64,000 bases of DNA from a virus, in the IMG/VR virus record IMGVR_UViG_3300044974_000825, positions 1-64,000 of that record. One strand, 5' to 3'. The position numbers were made by a program, and so were the translations under genes. The notes below the pieces were generated by a model, which worked only from the letters and a program-made list of their open reading frames with translations, was not told the DNA's origin and did no database searches. Shown in pieces: positions 57,565-64,000 of this stretch; within the stretch, counting starts at the first letter, position 1, and the number at the start of each line of letters is the position of its first letter.

Positions 57565-58599
57565 TTAATCTTCTCCAAACTCTTCTTCAGGTGAAGAATA
57601 ACAGAATTGCATTTGATTTGATTGGTCTGGATTACCATGAACGTTCAAGAAAGTTGTTTGGTCTAATTCTAACGTTTTACATTGTTTCTTGGACTTAGCC
57701 ATTCTCTCTCCGTCGTATACTCTAATATTAAAATATTTGGCCTCGTTTGAGACACACCAGTTTTCGCACATATGTTGTCTCGCATATTTGATTGTGGTGT
57801 CATCACATCCACCAACATATTTTTTTACTTGAACTGGAACCCAATTTCCTTCAGGATTTCTAACTAACATGTCAATACCAATCATATCCATAAATGAATA
57901 ATCTCCAGAATACATAACAACATTTTCAGACCCAATTTGTTCTGAAATATACTCATAAAATTTATCTTCAATTAAAGACCCTTCTTTTGTTTTCTGTGCA
58001 ATTGTTTGATTAATCCTATCCCTAATTTCTTTTTTATTTTCACCCTCAATTCTACCCATAAATTGTTCAAATGGTGTAACACCATCTTCATTTACACGAT
58101 TAAAGAAATATTCTAAAGCATTTTCAAAAGAAACATTGGTTTTATAATGTTCTGGGAGTTCAGAGGTCATCATGTATGCCGCGGCTGTGTAATTCGTGTT
58201 TAACTTATTAAGTAAGTCGTATTGTTTTTCTTCATTCCAAATCACATATTGTTCTGTAAACTTAACCATTCTATCTATAACATATTTTCTGAGTTTTGGA
58301 CATGAAGATTTGAATTTGGTTAAAGCATCAACAACCATCTCTCTCCTTTCAGAAAAAAATTCATTCTCTTTGTCGTATTTTACAGCTCTAATTCCTGTGG
58401 TATAGGTTGATAAGTAATTTTTAATGTACTCATCCATGGCTTGTTTTACCTTTCTGGTGTTTCTCATAAGTTTGTTTTCCGCAAACTTGCACCATCTATG
58501 GTCGTTGGTGTGTGGAGGAAAAAAATCACACCCAACCAAATTCTTTTTTGAACCTTTCTGTTCTTTTAAAACTTCTTTAATTTTTGCACGAATATCCAT
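57565..58599 (-). CDS. PD-(D/E)XK nuclease-like protein with leader
   Basis: The 344-residue protein starts DIRAKIKEVLKEQKG, a leader of the LRxIIKEE type. The C-terminal part (about 225-300) has SFMDMIGIDMLVRNPEGNWVPVQVKKY. The aspartate plus VQVK spacing is that of PD-(D/E)XK nucleases such as Mrr or Hjc, with the catalytic lysine at the end. Cysteines (CDDT, CENWC) follow. It may be a virion-carried or DNA-processing nuclease. Start at ATG 58599, 5 nt after a TATTTAT box. Confidence 0.65.
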   Translation of the reverse strand: MDIRAKIKEVLKEQKGSKKNLVGCDFFPPHTNDHRWCKFAENKLMRNTRKVKQAMDEYIKNYLSTYTTGIRAVKYDKENEFFSERREMVVDALTKFKSSCPKLRKYVIDRMVKFTEQYVIWNEEKQYDLLNKLNTNYTAAAYMMTSELPEHYKTNVSFENALEYFFNRVNEDGVTPFEQFMGRIEGENKKEIRDRINQTIAQKTKEGSLIEDKFYEYISEQIGSENVVMYSGDYSFMDMIGIDMLVRNPEGNWVPVQVKKYVGGCDDTTIKYARQHMCENWCVSNEAKYFNIRVYDGERMAKSKKQCKTLELDQTTFLNVHGNPDQSNQMQFCYSSPEEEFGED

Positions 58600-58604
58600 C
58601 AAGT

Positions 58605-58611
58605 ATAAATA
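58605..58611 (-). promoter_or_regulatory. candidate late-promoter box TATTTAT
   Basis: 5 nt before the ATG at 58599. Confidence 0.5.
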
Positions 58612-58626
58612 CCTACATTAACTAAA

Positions 58627-58653
58627 AATCCCCTCTTTTGGAGGGGATTAGTT
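58627..58653 (-). terminator. rho-independent terminator
   Basis: ATCCCCTC-tttt-GGAGGGGAT hairpin, after the holin-like gene. Confidence 0.7.
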
Positions 58654-58656
58654 AAT

Positions 58657-58908
58657 TTACTCTTCAGTACTGTCAGATTTTCCTTTGTTAATCCATTTGT
58701 CAATGGAACCGATTCCAAAAGACCCAAGAACTAACCATAGGAACGCGTTAAAGATGAACTCGTTAATTACAAGGTCTTTTCCTAAAGAACCTGTTACGAT
58801 GTCTGCAATTGCAAACCCTGTCATCATTACAAAAGCTAAAAATCCAACGACACTTTTTTCGTTGATTGCGTTGTTGTCGTTAAACAACTGTGAGAAAAAT
58901 TTTTTCAT
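58657..58908 (-). CDS. two-helix membrane protein, holin-like
   Basis: The ATG at 58908 gives 83 residues with helices at about 18-38 (VVGFLAFVMMTGFAIADIV) and 48-68 (FIFNAFLWLVLGSFGIGSI), a short loop and a charged tail (NKGKSDSTEE). The class-II-like topology, size and place next to the fibre gene fit a holin. No direct evidence of function. It follows a TATTTAT box 23 nt upstream. Confidence 0.6.
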   Translation of the reverse strand: MKKFFSQLFNDNNAINEKSVVGFLAFVMMTGFAIADIVTGSLGKDLVINEFIFNAFLWLVLGSFGIGSIDKWINKGKSDSTEE

Positions 58909-58931
58909 AGTATTTGGTAATTTACTTACCA

Positions 58932-58938
58932 ATAAATA
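58932..58938 (-). promoter_or_regulatory. candidate late-promoter box TATTTAT
   Basis: 23 nt before the ATG at 58908; a GGTAAGTAAATTACC inverted repeat lies between. Confidence 0.35.
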
Positions 58939-58965
58939 TCTAAAACTTCACTAAGATACTACAAA

Positions 58966-61900
58966 TTAAAATGGTTCATCACTTGTTTGTGTCACACCAT
59001 TATTGTTTGTTACAGTTTGTGTTCCTGAACTATCAGTTGTTACCACAGCACCCAACATCAAATATTGAGTGTTTGCTAACGATGTAAGAGGTCCTCTTGG
59101 TGTTGATTGAGTTGTTTGAGTTGAATCATATACTGCAGTTCCAATTGTCATTCTCATATTAGTCCAATAACCTGGCCAATATCCACCGTAGAATCTACCA
59201 ATAGTGTCAGTTGCAGTGGTATAATTTAATGTATCAGATTGTGTACCACCTGCTCTAACTCCATCAATATACACCGCAGTAGTTCCATCTGCATTTCTAT
59301 TGTAAATCAAATAGTGCCAAACGTTGGCACTAATTGCTGATGATGTTACGTAACTAAACGAACCACCTCCACCATTTCTGTCCGAAGTTATTGTTGTACC
59401 ATTAGCAAAATATAAATTCAAACATCCTGTAGGACTAGTAACTGGAGAACCTACTATTCCCTTATCAACAAAAAGGTCATTATTATAAAACCATCCTTCC
59501 AACGTAAATGCACCCGCTCCAAAAGTTACTCCAGGACTTAAACTTAATGATTGATTGGTACCATTGAATAGTAAACTACCCGCTAATGTTTGGAATGGTG
59601 TAGGACTTGGAGTTTGTGTTAATGTTGGTGTAGGTGTTGGTGTTGATGAAGTCCTTGTAGGTGTTGGTGTTAATGTTGGTGTAACTGATGATGTTTGAGT
59701 ATTAGTTACACTTGGCGTAGGTGTACTTGTATTTGTTGGTGTTGCCGTAGGTGTTGGTGTTACTAATGAAGCCTCACAATCATCACAGTTAAAATAGAAA
59801 GTTAGTGGTGCTCCTGTATCTGTTGGGGTAGCAACAATCTTATTGACAATTCTGTAACATCCACTTGGAGTTGCTCCTGTAAATGTCATGTTGTATATAT
59901 CGCCAGCAGCGAATGCTCCTGGTCCTAAATCAGCGACTAATACATTCAAAGTAGTACATCCTGAAATTGTGTAAGTTGTGGTTGTTCCGTCAATACAATC
60001 GGCACAATTAGGATAGGAAGATATTGGGTTACCACCATCTGTAGGTGTTGCGTTGATTTTATTGATAATTGTGTAACATTCAGTTGCAGTCGCTCCTGTA
60101 AAGTCCAAATAGAATGTATCACCAGGGAAAAATGCTCCTGGTCCTAAATCAGCAACAATCACATTTGAACTACTACATCCTGAGATGGTGTAAGTGGTAA
60201 TCGCACTTAAATCAGTTGGAGTTGGTGTAACCGTTGGAGTTGGAGTCGGAGAAGGAAACTCAATATAAATTCCAAATCCATCCTCCTGTAAAATCATAAA
60301 GTAATCCTCTTGTAATAAGAAATTATTGTCGGGTAAGGTTGGTGTTGGAGTTGGTGTTTGGGTTGGCGTTTCTGTTTGAGTTGTTGTAGGTGTATTTGTA
60401 ATCGTTTCAGTCGGTGTTTGACTTGGTGTTGGAGTTGTTGTCTCTGTTGGAGTATTTGTTGGTGTTTCCGAAGGAGTATTGGTTGGCGTTTCCGTAGGAG
60501 TGCTTGTCATAGTTTCCGTGGGGGTATTGGTTGGGGTTTCGCTTGGTGTCTGTGTAGGGGTTGGTGTTTCGGTTGATGTGGCAGTTTGAGTGGGTGTCGA
60601 TGTTTCAGTAGCTGTTGGTGTTTGTCCAGGACTTGCTGTTATCGACGGAGTTGGTGTGTTTGTTGGTGTTTCTGAAGGTGTGTTGGTAGGCGTTTCCGTT
60701 TGTGTTGGTGTGTTTGTTGGAGTTTCTGAAGGTGTGTTTGTTGGAGTTTCTGAAGGTGTGTTTGTTGGAGTTTCTGAAGGTGTGTTTGTTGGAGTTTCTG
60801 AAGGTGTCTCAGTTGGCGTCTGCGTAGGAGTTTCACTTGGTGTAGGTGTGTTTGTTGGGGTTTCGGTTGGAGTAGAAGTTTGTGTTGGAGTCGGAGTAGG
60901 TAAAATAATCACAAAACAATCAGGACATGAAGGGTCCAACAAATTATATTTGTTTTTCAAAATCCGGAAATTATGACCTATTTGTCCCGCATTGAGAGGT
61001 TCAGTATACATCCTGAAAGCACTGATGTCTCCAATCATACTTCCACCGAATATCTCCTCCAATCTTATATGGGTTGTTAGACCTGAGTAAATTGTGTTAT
61101 TCAATGTCTCAGTTGTCAAACATTCAGGGTCTTGTTGATAAACAATGTCATCAATTTCAGCAGGACAACCACCCGAAAAAGTTAAGTTATCATGTAATCC
61201 TTGCGTACCACCACCCAAAGAAATGTTATAGCTAACACCAACTTGTTTTTCCTTTGGAGTATTCAACAATCTTGGTATAATCTCTTCAAAATTCTCCGCC
61301 ACCATAAAGAGTCTACCGTTTACGTAGAACTTCATAGTTCCTAATCTATATTTTTCTTCTAATGTCCAATTATCGTTAAAAGTAACAATCTCGGTGGTCG
61401 CTGGGTCATAATCTTTTTCATGGGTTATAGGTGGGAGAACTAAATTTACTGAGTTGTTCGCGGAAGTGGCAGTATAAACGTCTTCAACAATTAAACCAAG
61501 CCCACCCTTGTCATACAAGTCGCAAGTATCAAACCATTCATATCTTTGAAAAACAGCATCAATTTGAACCCAATGCTCCAAATCAATATAAGTTGTATTT
61601 TTACAATCGTCGAATATACCTCTCGTAGAACACCATTCGGAAACTGTTGTTCCTGTAACATACGTAAGACCGGTAGAACATACACCAGTGGTTTCACAAG
61701 CACCTGTAATTCGATATGTTTTAACACATAATCTTGGATTACCTGTATCGCCACTCAATCTCAGTGATAAAGCATTTGAAACCCCGTCATAGAGTGGGTC
61801 TGTCTCAGGAAATTCCGCATATGACGTACATTGACAAGGACCACAACAAGAACAATTCGATAAGGTGCCACCTGATGGTTGATACACTTGATAACACGAA

Positions 61901-62769
61901 TGTTCGGCGGTTAGTCCTGTCAACAAACATTCACATGTATGCATACATGTGAGACCTGAGGTTACTCTTGTGTAACCTGTGTCTTGAACGGGATGTCCAT
62001 CCGCATAATGGTAAAACTTGTTTTCTGCTCGGGCTCCCATGTAAAAGAACGTACCTTTATTATTTGGATATCTAGCATTTAGTCCAACTGAGGTATCCCC
62101 TGACCACCTATATCTCAACATGAATTCTGCTGTCCAACCTAAACTAACCCTCTGAGGAAAAATTTGATAGTCATAACCAGGAATTTTATAAAACCCTTGG
62201 AAAAATCCTCCATTAAGTTTTGCGAAGTACCCAACGGCATCATTATAAGTGTCCCAACCTAAATTATAGTCATAGGAACCATCATCCCAAAGTCTGTTTG
62301 ATGAGGTTGTAAACCCAGTAATAGGATGCATTTTCATTCTCCTATCATATTTGTATCTACTAAATTTGTCAGATAGATTAGTGTATAAACCAGTTGTAAT
62401 TTCTATGGTTTCCCCTGACATTCTTTTCACCAATCCATTATCAATCCCTGTTAAACCAACATTACATAATTCAGTTACAATAGGACAATAATTTGGGTCA
62501 GTATCTGTTGGGTTCCAATAATTTTCTGAGACGATTACATCATTATCAAAATTACAAGGAGAAAATTGACAGAGTGTTGTTCCTGTGGAATTGAAGTCGA
62601 ACCTGAATGGCATCCTATTACCATCATCTTCTCCAATTAATAACGGGGAAAAAATCACCTCTTGGTCGTAGCTTTTCTCGTCGGAAGCCAAGCATAAGTC
62701 AGTGATTTCGTTAAGGAATATCAGACCGAGTCTTCTATAATTATATTGATTGATGTTTTGATAAGACAT
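58966..62769 (-). CDS. tail fibre/adhesin with mucin-like repeats and LamG-type tip
   Basis: The 1267-residue protein has an N-terminal region of about 640 residues, rich in Cys (CxxC and CCxxC clusters) and Thr/Gly. This is followed by a T/P/S/E-rich stalk (about 645-850) of imperfect 8-residue repeats of the type TPTNTPSE. Two 70-residue beta repeats then begin YTISGC(S/T)xxNV(I/L)VADLGPGAF, separated by short linkers, followed by a second T/P-rich linker. The C-terminal 155 residues are a LamG/concanavalin-like domain ([34 protein letters not shown]). It most likely binds the host surface. It starts 9 nt after a TATTTAT box. Confidence 0.82.
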   Translation of the reverse strand: MSYQNINQYNYRRLGLIFLNEITDLCLASDEKSYDQEVIFSPLLIGEDDGNRMPFRFDFNSTGTTLCQFSPCNFDNDVIVSENYWNPTDTDPNYCPIVTELCNVGLTGIDNGLVKRMSGETIEITTGLYTNLSDKFSRYKYDRRMKMHPITGFTTSSNRLWDDGSYDYNLGWDTYNDAVGYFAKLNGGFFQGFYKIPGYDYQIFPQRVSLGWTAEFMLRYRWSGDTSVGLNARYPNNKGTFFYMGARAENKFYHYADGHPVQDTGYTRVTSGLTCMHTCECLLTGLTAEHSCYQVYQPSGGTLSNCSCCGPCQCTSYAEFPETDPLYDGVSNALSLRLSGDTGNPRLCVKTYRITGACETTGVCSTGLTYVTGTTVSEWCSTRGIFDDCKNTTYIDLEHWVQIDAVFQRYEWFDTCDLYDKGGLGLIVEDVYTATSANNSVNLVLPPITHEKDYDPATTEIVTFNDNWTLEEKYRLGTMKFYVNGRLFMVAENFEEIIPRLLNTPKEKQVGVSYNISLGGGTQGLHDNLTFSGGCPAEIDDIVYQQDPECLTTETLNNTIYSGLTTHIRLEEIFGGSMIGDISAFRMYTEPLNAGQIGHNFRILKNKYNLLDPSCPDCFVIILPTPTPTQTSTPTETPTNTPTPSETPTQTPTETPSETPTNTPSETPTNTPSETPTNTPSETPTNTPTQTETPTNTPSETPTNTPTPSITASPGQTPTATETSTPTQTATSTETPTPTQTPSETPTNTPTETMTSTPTETPTNTPSETPTNTPTETTTPTPSQTPTETITNTPTTTQTETPTQTPTPTPTLPDNNFLLQEDYFMILQEDGFGIYIEFPSPTPTPTVTPTPTDLSAITTYTISGCSSSNVIVADLGPGAFFPGDTFYLDFTGATATECYTIINKINATPTDGGNPISSYPNCADCIDGTTTTYTISGCTTLNVLVADLGPGAFAAGDIYNMTFTGATPSGCYRIVNKIVATPTDTGAPLTFYFNCDDCEASLVTPTPTATPTNTSTPTPSVTNTQTSSVTPTLTPTPTRTSSTPTPTPTLTQTPSPTPFQTLAGSLLFNGTNQSLSLSPGVTFGAGAFTLEGWFYNNDLFVDKGIVGSPVTSPTGCLNLYFANGTTITSDRNGGGGSFSYVTSSAISANVWHYLIYNRNADGTTAVYIDGVRAGGTQSDTLNYTTATDTIGRFYGGYWPGYWTNMRMTIGTAVYDSTQTTQSTPRGPLTSLANTQYLMLGAVVTTDSSGTQTVTNNNGVTQTSDEPF
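60654..60866. repeat. coding minisatellite in the fibre stalk
   Basis: A 24-nt unit (GTTTGTTGGAGTTTCTGAAG plus GTGT) is repeated nearly perfectly at 60706-60800 and in degenerate form on both sides. It encodes TPTNTPSE. Perfect units next to degenerate ones suggest recent slippage or copy-number change. Confidence 0.8.
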
Positions 62770-62778
62770 AAACTAATG

Positions 62779-62785
62779 ATAAATA
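62779..62785 (-). promoter_or_regulatory. candidate late-promoter box TATTTAT
   Basis: 9 nt before the ATG of the fibre gene; divergent with the box at 62799. Confidence 0.45.
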
Positions 62786-62798
62786 CCTTATCTGCGAG

Positions 62799-62805
62799 TA
62801 TTTAT
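62799..62805 (+). promoter_or_regulatory. candidate late-promoter box TATTTAT
   Basis: 15 nt before the ATG at 62821; AAAAAGAAAC lies between. Confidence 0.4.
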
Positions 62806-62820
62806 AGATTAAAAAGAAAC

Positions 62821-63651
62821 ATGATTAACATAGATACTGAATTTTATTCTCACCCTTATTATTTTTTCTTACGTGATAAGGGGAAAGAGTATCATTTATA
62901 TTTCTCTGTAGAGAATTCTTTGACGGAAGCAAAGAAAAAAGATGAGATGGTTAAAATACCTAAATCAAAATTAAAACAATTGAAAAATAAATTGGAAAAA
63001 ATTTTGAAATCAAAAAAGGCAAAAACAACCAAAGACGTTAAAGGGGAAATCGAGGAACTTGTAAATACGGATGGGGCAATGTCGAATTCAAAAATTCCAA
63101 TCTTGGACCCACGTTTACACCCGAAAAAAACTATGGACCAAACTGTAGCAGCCGCAAGAATTACAAACGACCCAATTGCTCGAGGATATAGAACTTATTA
63201 TGGTGAATCGGTTGAAGAGGTTAAAGAAGTTGACATGTCCAATGCTTTTGGTTACGCGGAGACATCAGGAATGACAGGTCCAAAAGCATACAAATTTTTT
63301 ATCAATAATTTGGACTTAGAACCCTCTGACGCTGAAGAAAGAGTAAGACAACAGGGTAAAAACCCGTTTAAGTCAAAAAAACCAAAAAAAGGTGCTCAAT
63401 TGAAAATCACAATAAGTGAAATTCAAAAACAAAAAGCTATAAAGATGGTTGAGGATATGTTAATGAAAAACAAGAACAGAGACAACTCAGAAATTGGTAA
63501 AAGAAAGTTCGATTCTGATTTGAGAGATGTGAAAAACAAAACCAAAGATTTTAATAATTTGATAAAAAAACAAATCAATAAAATTATAAAAAAAGCTGAG
63601 GATGGTGGTCTTACAAAAAAGGACATCCTAAAAATGTTGAAGAGTGAATAA
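62821..63651 (+). CDS. Lys-rich putative virion protein, 276 aa
   Basis: The ATG at 62821 is chosen over an earlier in-frame codon that overlaps the fibre gene. The N-terminus is FYSHPYYFFLRDKGKEYHLYFSVENSLTEAKKKDEM; a Lys-rich helix and a block with SKIPILDPRLHPKKTMDQTVAAARITNDPIARGYRTYYGE follow. The C-terminus is a basic coiled coil. It looks like a phage structural or DNA-binding protein. It overlaps the partial gene downstream by 8 nt. Confidence 0.7.
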   Translation: MINIDTEFYSHPYYFFLRDKGKEYHLYFSVENSLTEAKKKDEMVKIPKSKLKQLKNKLEKILKSKKAKTTKDVKGEIEELVNTDGAMSNSKIPILDPRLHPKKTMDQTVAAARITNDPIARGYRTYYGESVEEVKEVDMSNAFGYAETSGMTGPKAYKFFINNLDLEPSDAEERVRQQGKNPFKSKKPKKGAQLKITISEIQKQKAIKMVEDMLMKNKNRDNSEIGKRKFDSDLRDVKNKTKDFNNLIKKQINKIIKKAEDGGLTKKDILKMLKSE

Positions 63652-64000
63652 AGATTTATACGATAGTGAAGTTGAGTTACCCGACCATTTGAGAAAACAT
63701 CTTAAGATTTCATTTCTCAAAATGAAGGATAAAGATAAAAGGTCTGAAGGTTATAAAAGAAACCAAGAACTTCAGAATAAAAATTTTATTACCTATAAAC
63801 AATTGAAAAGAATCAAAAACTTTTTTGATAATTTCAAAGGAAATCAAAAAGATAAAGAATTCATTCTCAACGGAGGTTTTGAAATGAAAAACTGGGTTGA
63901 AGATACTTTGAGAAGAATGAGAGATGGGTTACACATTACAAAAAGAAATAAGATGGAAACAGGAATGTCTAATCAATTTATAAAACCACATGAGAAAAAA
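63644..64000 (+). CDS. hypothetical phage protein, 3' partial
   Basis: Open from a GTG at 63644 to the window end (119 codons). The product begins MNKDLYDSEVELPDHLRKHLKISF, has KRSEGYKRNQELQNKNFITYKQLKRIKNFFDNF and GGFEMKNWVEDTLRRMRDGLHITKRNKMETGMSNQFIKPHEKK. It is basic and helical, typical of phage virion proteins, but was not assigned. Confidence 0.65.
   Translation, partial: MNKDLYDSEVELPDHLRKHLKISFLKMKDKDKRSEGYKRNQELQNKNFITYKQLKRIKNFFDNFKGNQKDKEFILNGGFEMKNWVEDTLRRMRDGLHITKRNKMETGMSNQFIKPHEKK

Noticed and set aside
60654-60866. Short regular direct repeats that look like a CRISPR array
   Set aside because: The repeats are contiguous, have no unique spacers, stay in frame and encode the Thr/Pro stalk of the fibre.
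60590-60976. 128-codon plus-strand ORF over the fibre stalk
   Set aside because: It is the antisense shadow of the T/P repeats; its V/G-rich product reflects the reverse complement of the repeat.

Overview
This window (AT-rich, roughly one third G+C) reads as part of a very large bacteriophage genome whose host is a member of the Bacteroidota. The phage reading rests on densely packed small genes with 1-20 nt overlaps, a tRNA array that reaches all 20 amino acids, a phage-borne tmRNA, a long thymidylate synthase, RNA-repair enzymes, cell-wall hydrolases, a large repeat-rich fibre/adhesin, and many small proteins of the kind conserved among T4-like and jumbo phages. The host reading rests on Bacteroidota-type promoters (TAnnTTTG -7 boxes), the absence of Shine-Dalgarno sequences in front of most genes, Bacteroidota-type lipoproteins, and a TonB-dependent receptor with its partner lipoprotein. 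No terminase, portal, major capsid or polymerase gene was recognised, so 'phage' is a strong inference and not a proof.

Layout. 1-3.4 kb: a partial HExxH protein, an M20-type peptidase, tmRNA and a YkgJ-like cysteine-cluster protein. 3.4-7.5 kb: TonB-dependent receptor, lipoprotein and a small membrane protein. 7.5-14.2 kb: a KYG/WC-domain protein, small genes, a HAD phosphatase of the RNA-repair type, a thioesterase, PspC and DUF2061 proteins, and a three-domain M23 peptidase. 14.3-22.9 kb: 24 recognisable tRNAs plus one interrupted tRNA-like gene, all on the minus strand, interspersed with small genes, ~32-codon ORFs and several structured non-tRNA elements. 23.1-28.9 kb: HNH nuclease, two tandem carbamoyltransferases and a ClpP-like protease. 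28.9-36.8 kb: putative virion-associated proteins (one with an annexin-like repeat fused to a peptidoglycan-binding domain), 2-oxoglutarate oxygenases and a GT17-like glycosyltransferase. 36.9-43.9 kb: a rightward operon with phosphoesterase, polynucleotide-kinase-like protein, RNA ligase, thymidylate synthase and three sugar-nucleotide genes. 43.9-53.2 kb: putative virion proteins, PPK2 polyphosphate kinase, a tandem-PAS membrane protein and a GH19 endolysin. 53.2-64 kb: small early-type genes, a second phosphoesterase, a cyclic-phosphate receiver domain, a nuclease-like protein, a holin-like protein and the fibre.

Two regulatory classes stand out. At least eight genes have a Bacteroidota -7 box (TAnnTTTG) exactly 4 nt before ATG, which predicts leaderless mRNAs. 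About eighteen others, mostly putative virion, lysis and fibre genes, have a sense-oriented TATTTAT box shortly upstream of the start, a candidate phage late promoter. Many proteins in the second class also share a short N-terminal amphipathic leader, including the PPK2 kinase and a PD-(D/E)XK-like nuclease; these may be virion-packaged.

The most unusual items are the tandem-PAS protein ending in two membrane helices directly upstream of the endolysin, the annexin-like/peptidoglycan-binding fusion, a promoter-to-terminator small RNA that shows the same 13-nt motif in both of its hairpin loops, the interrupted tRNA-like gene, and a tmRNA with a 21-codon tag.
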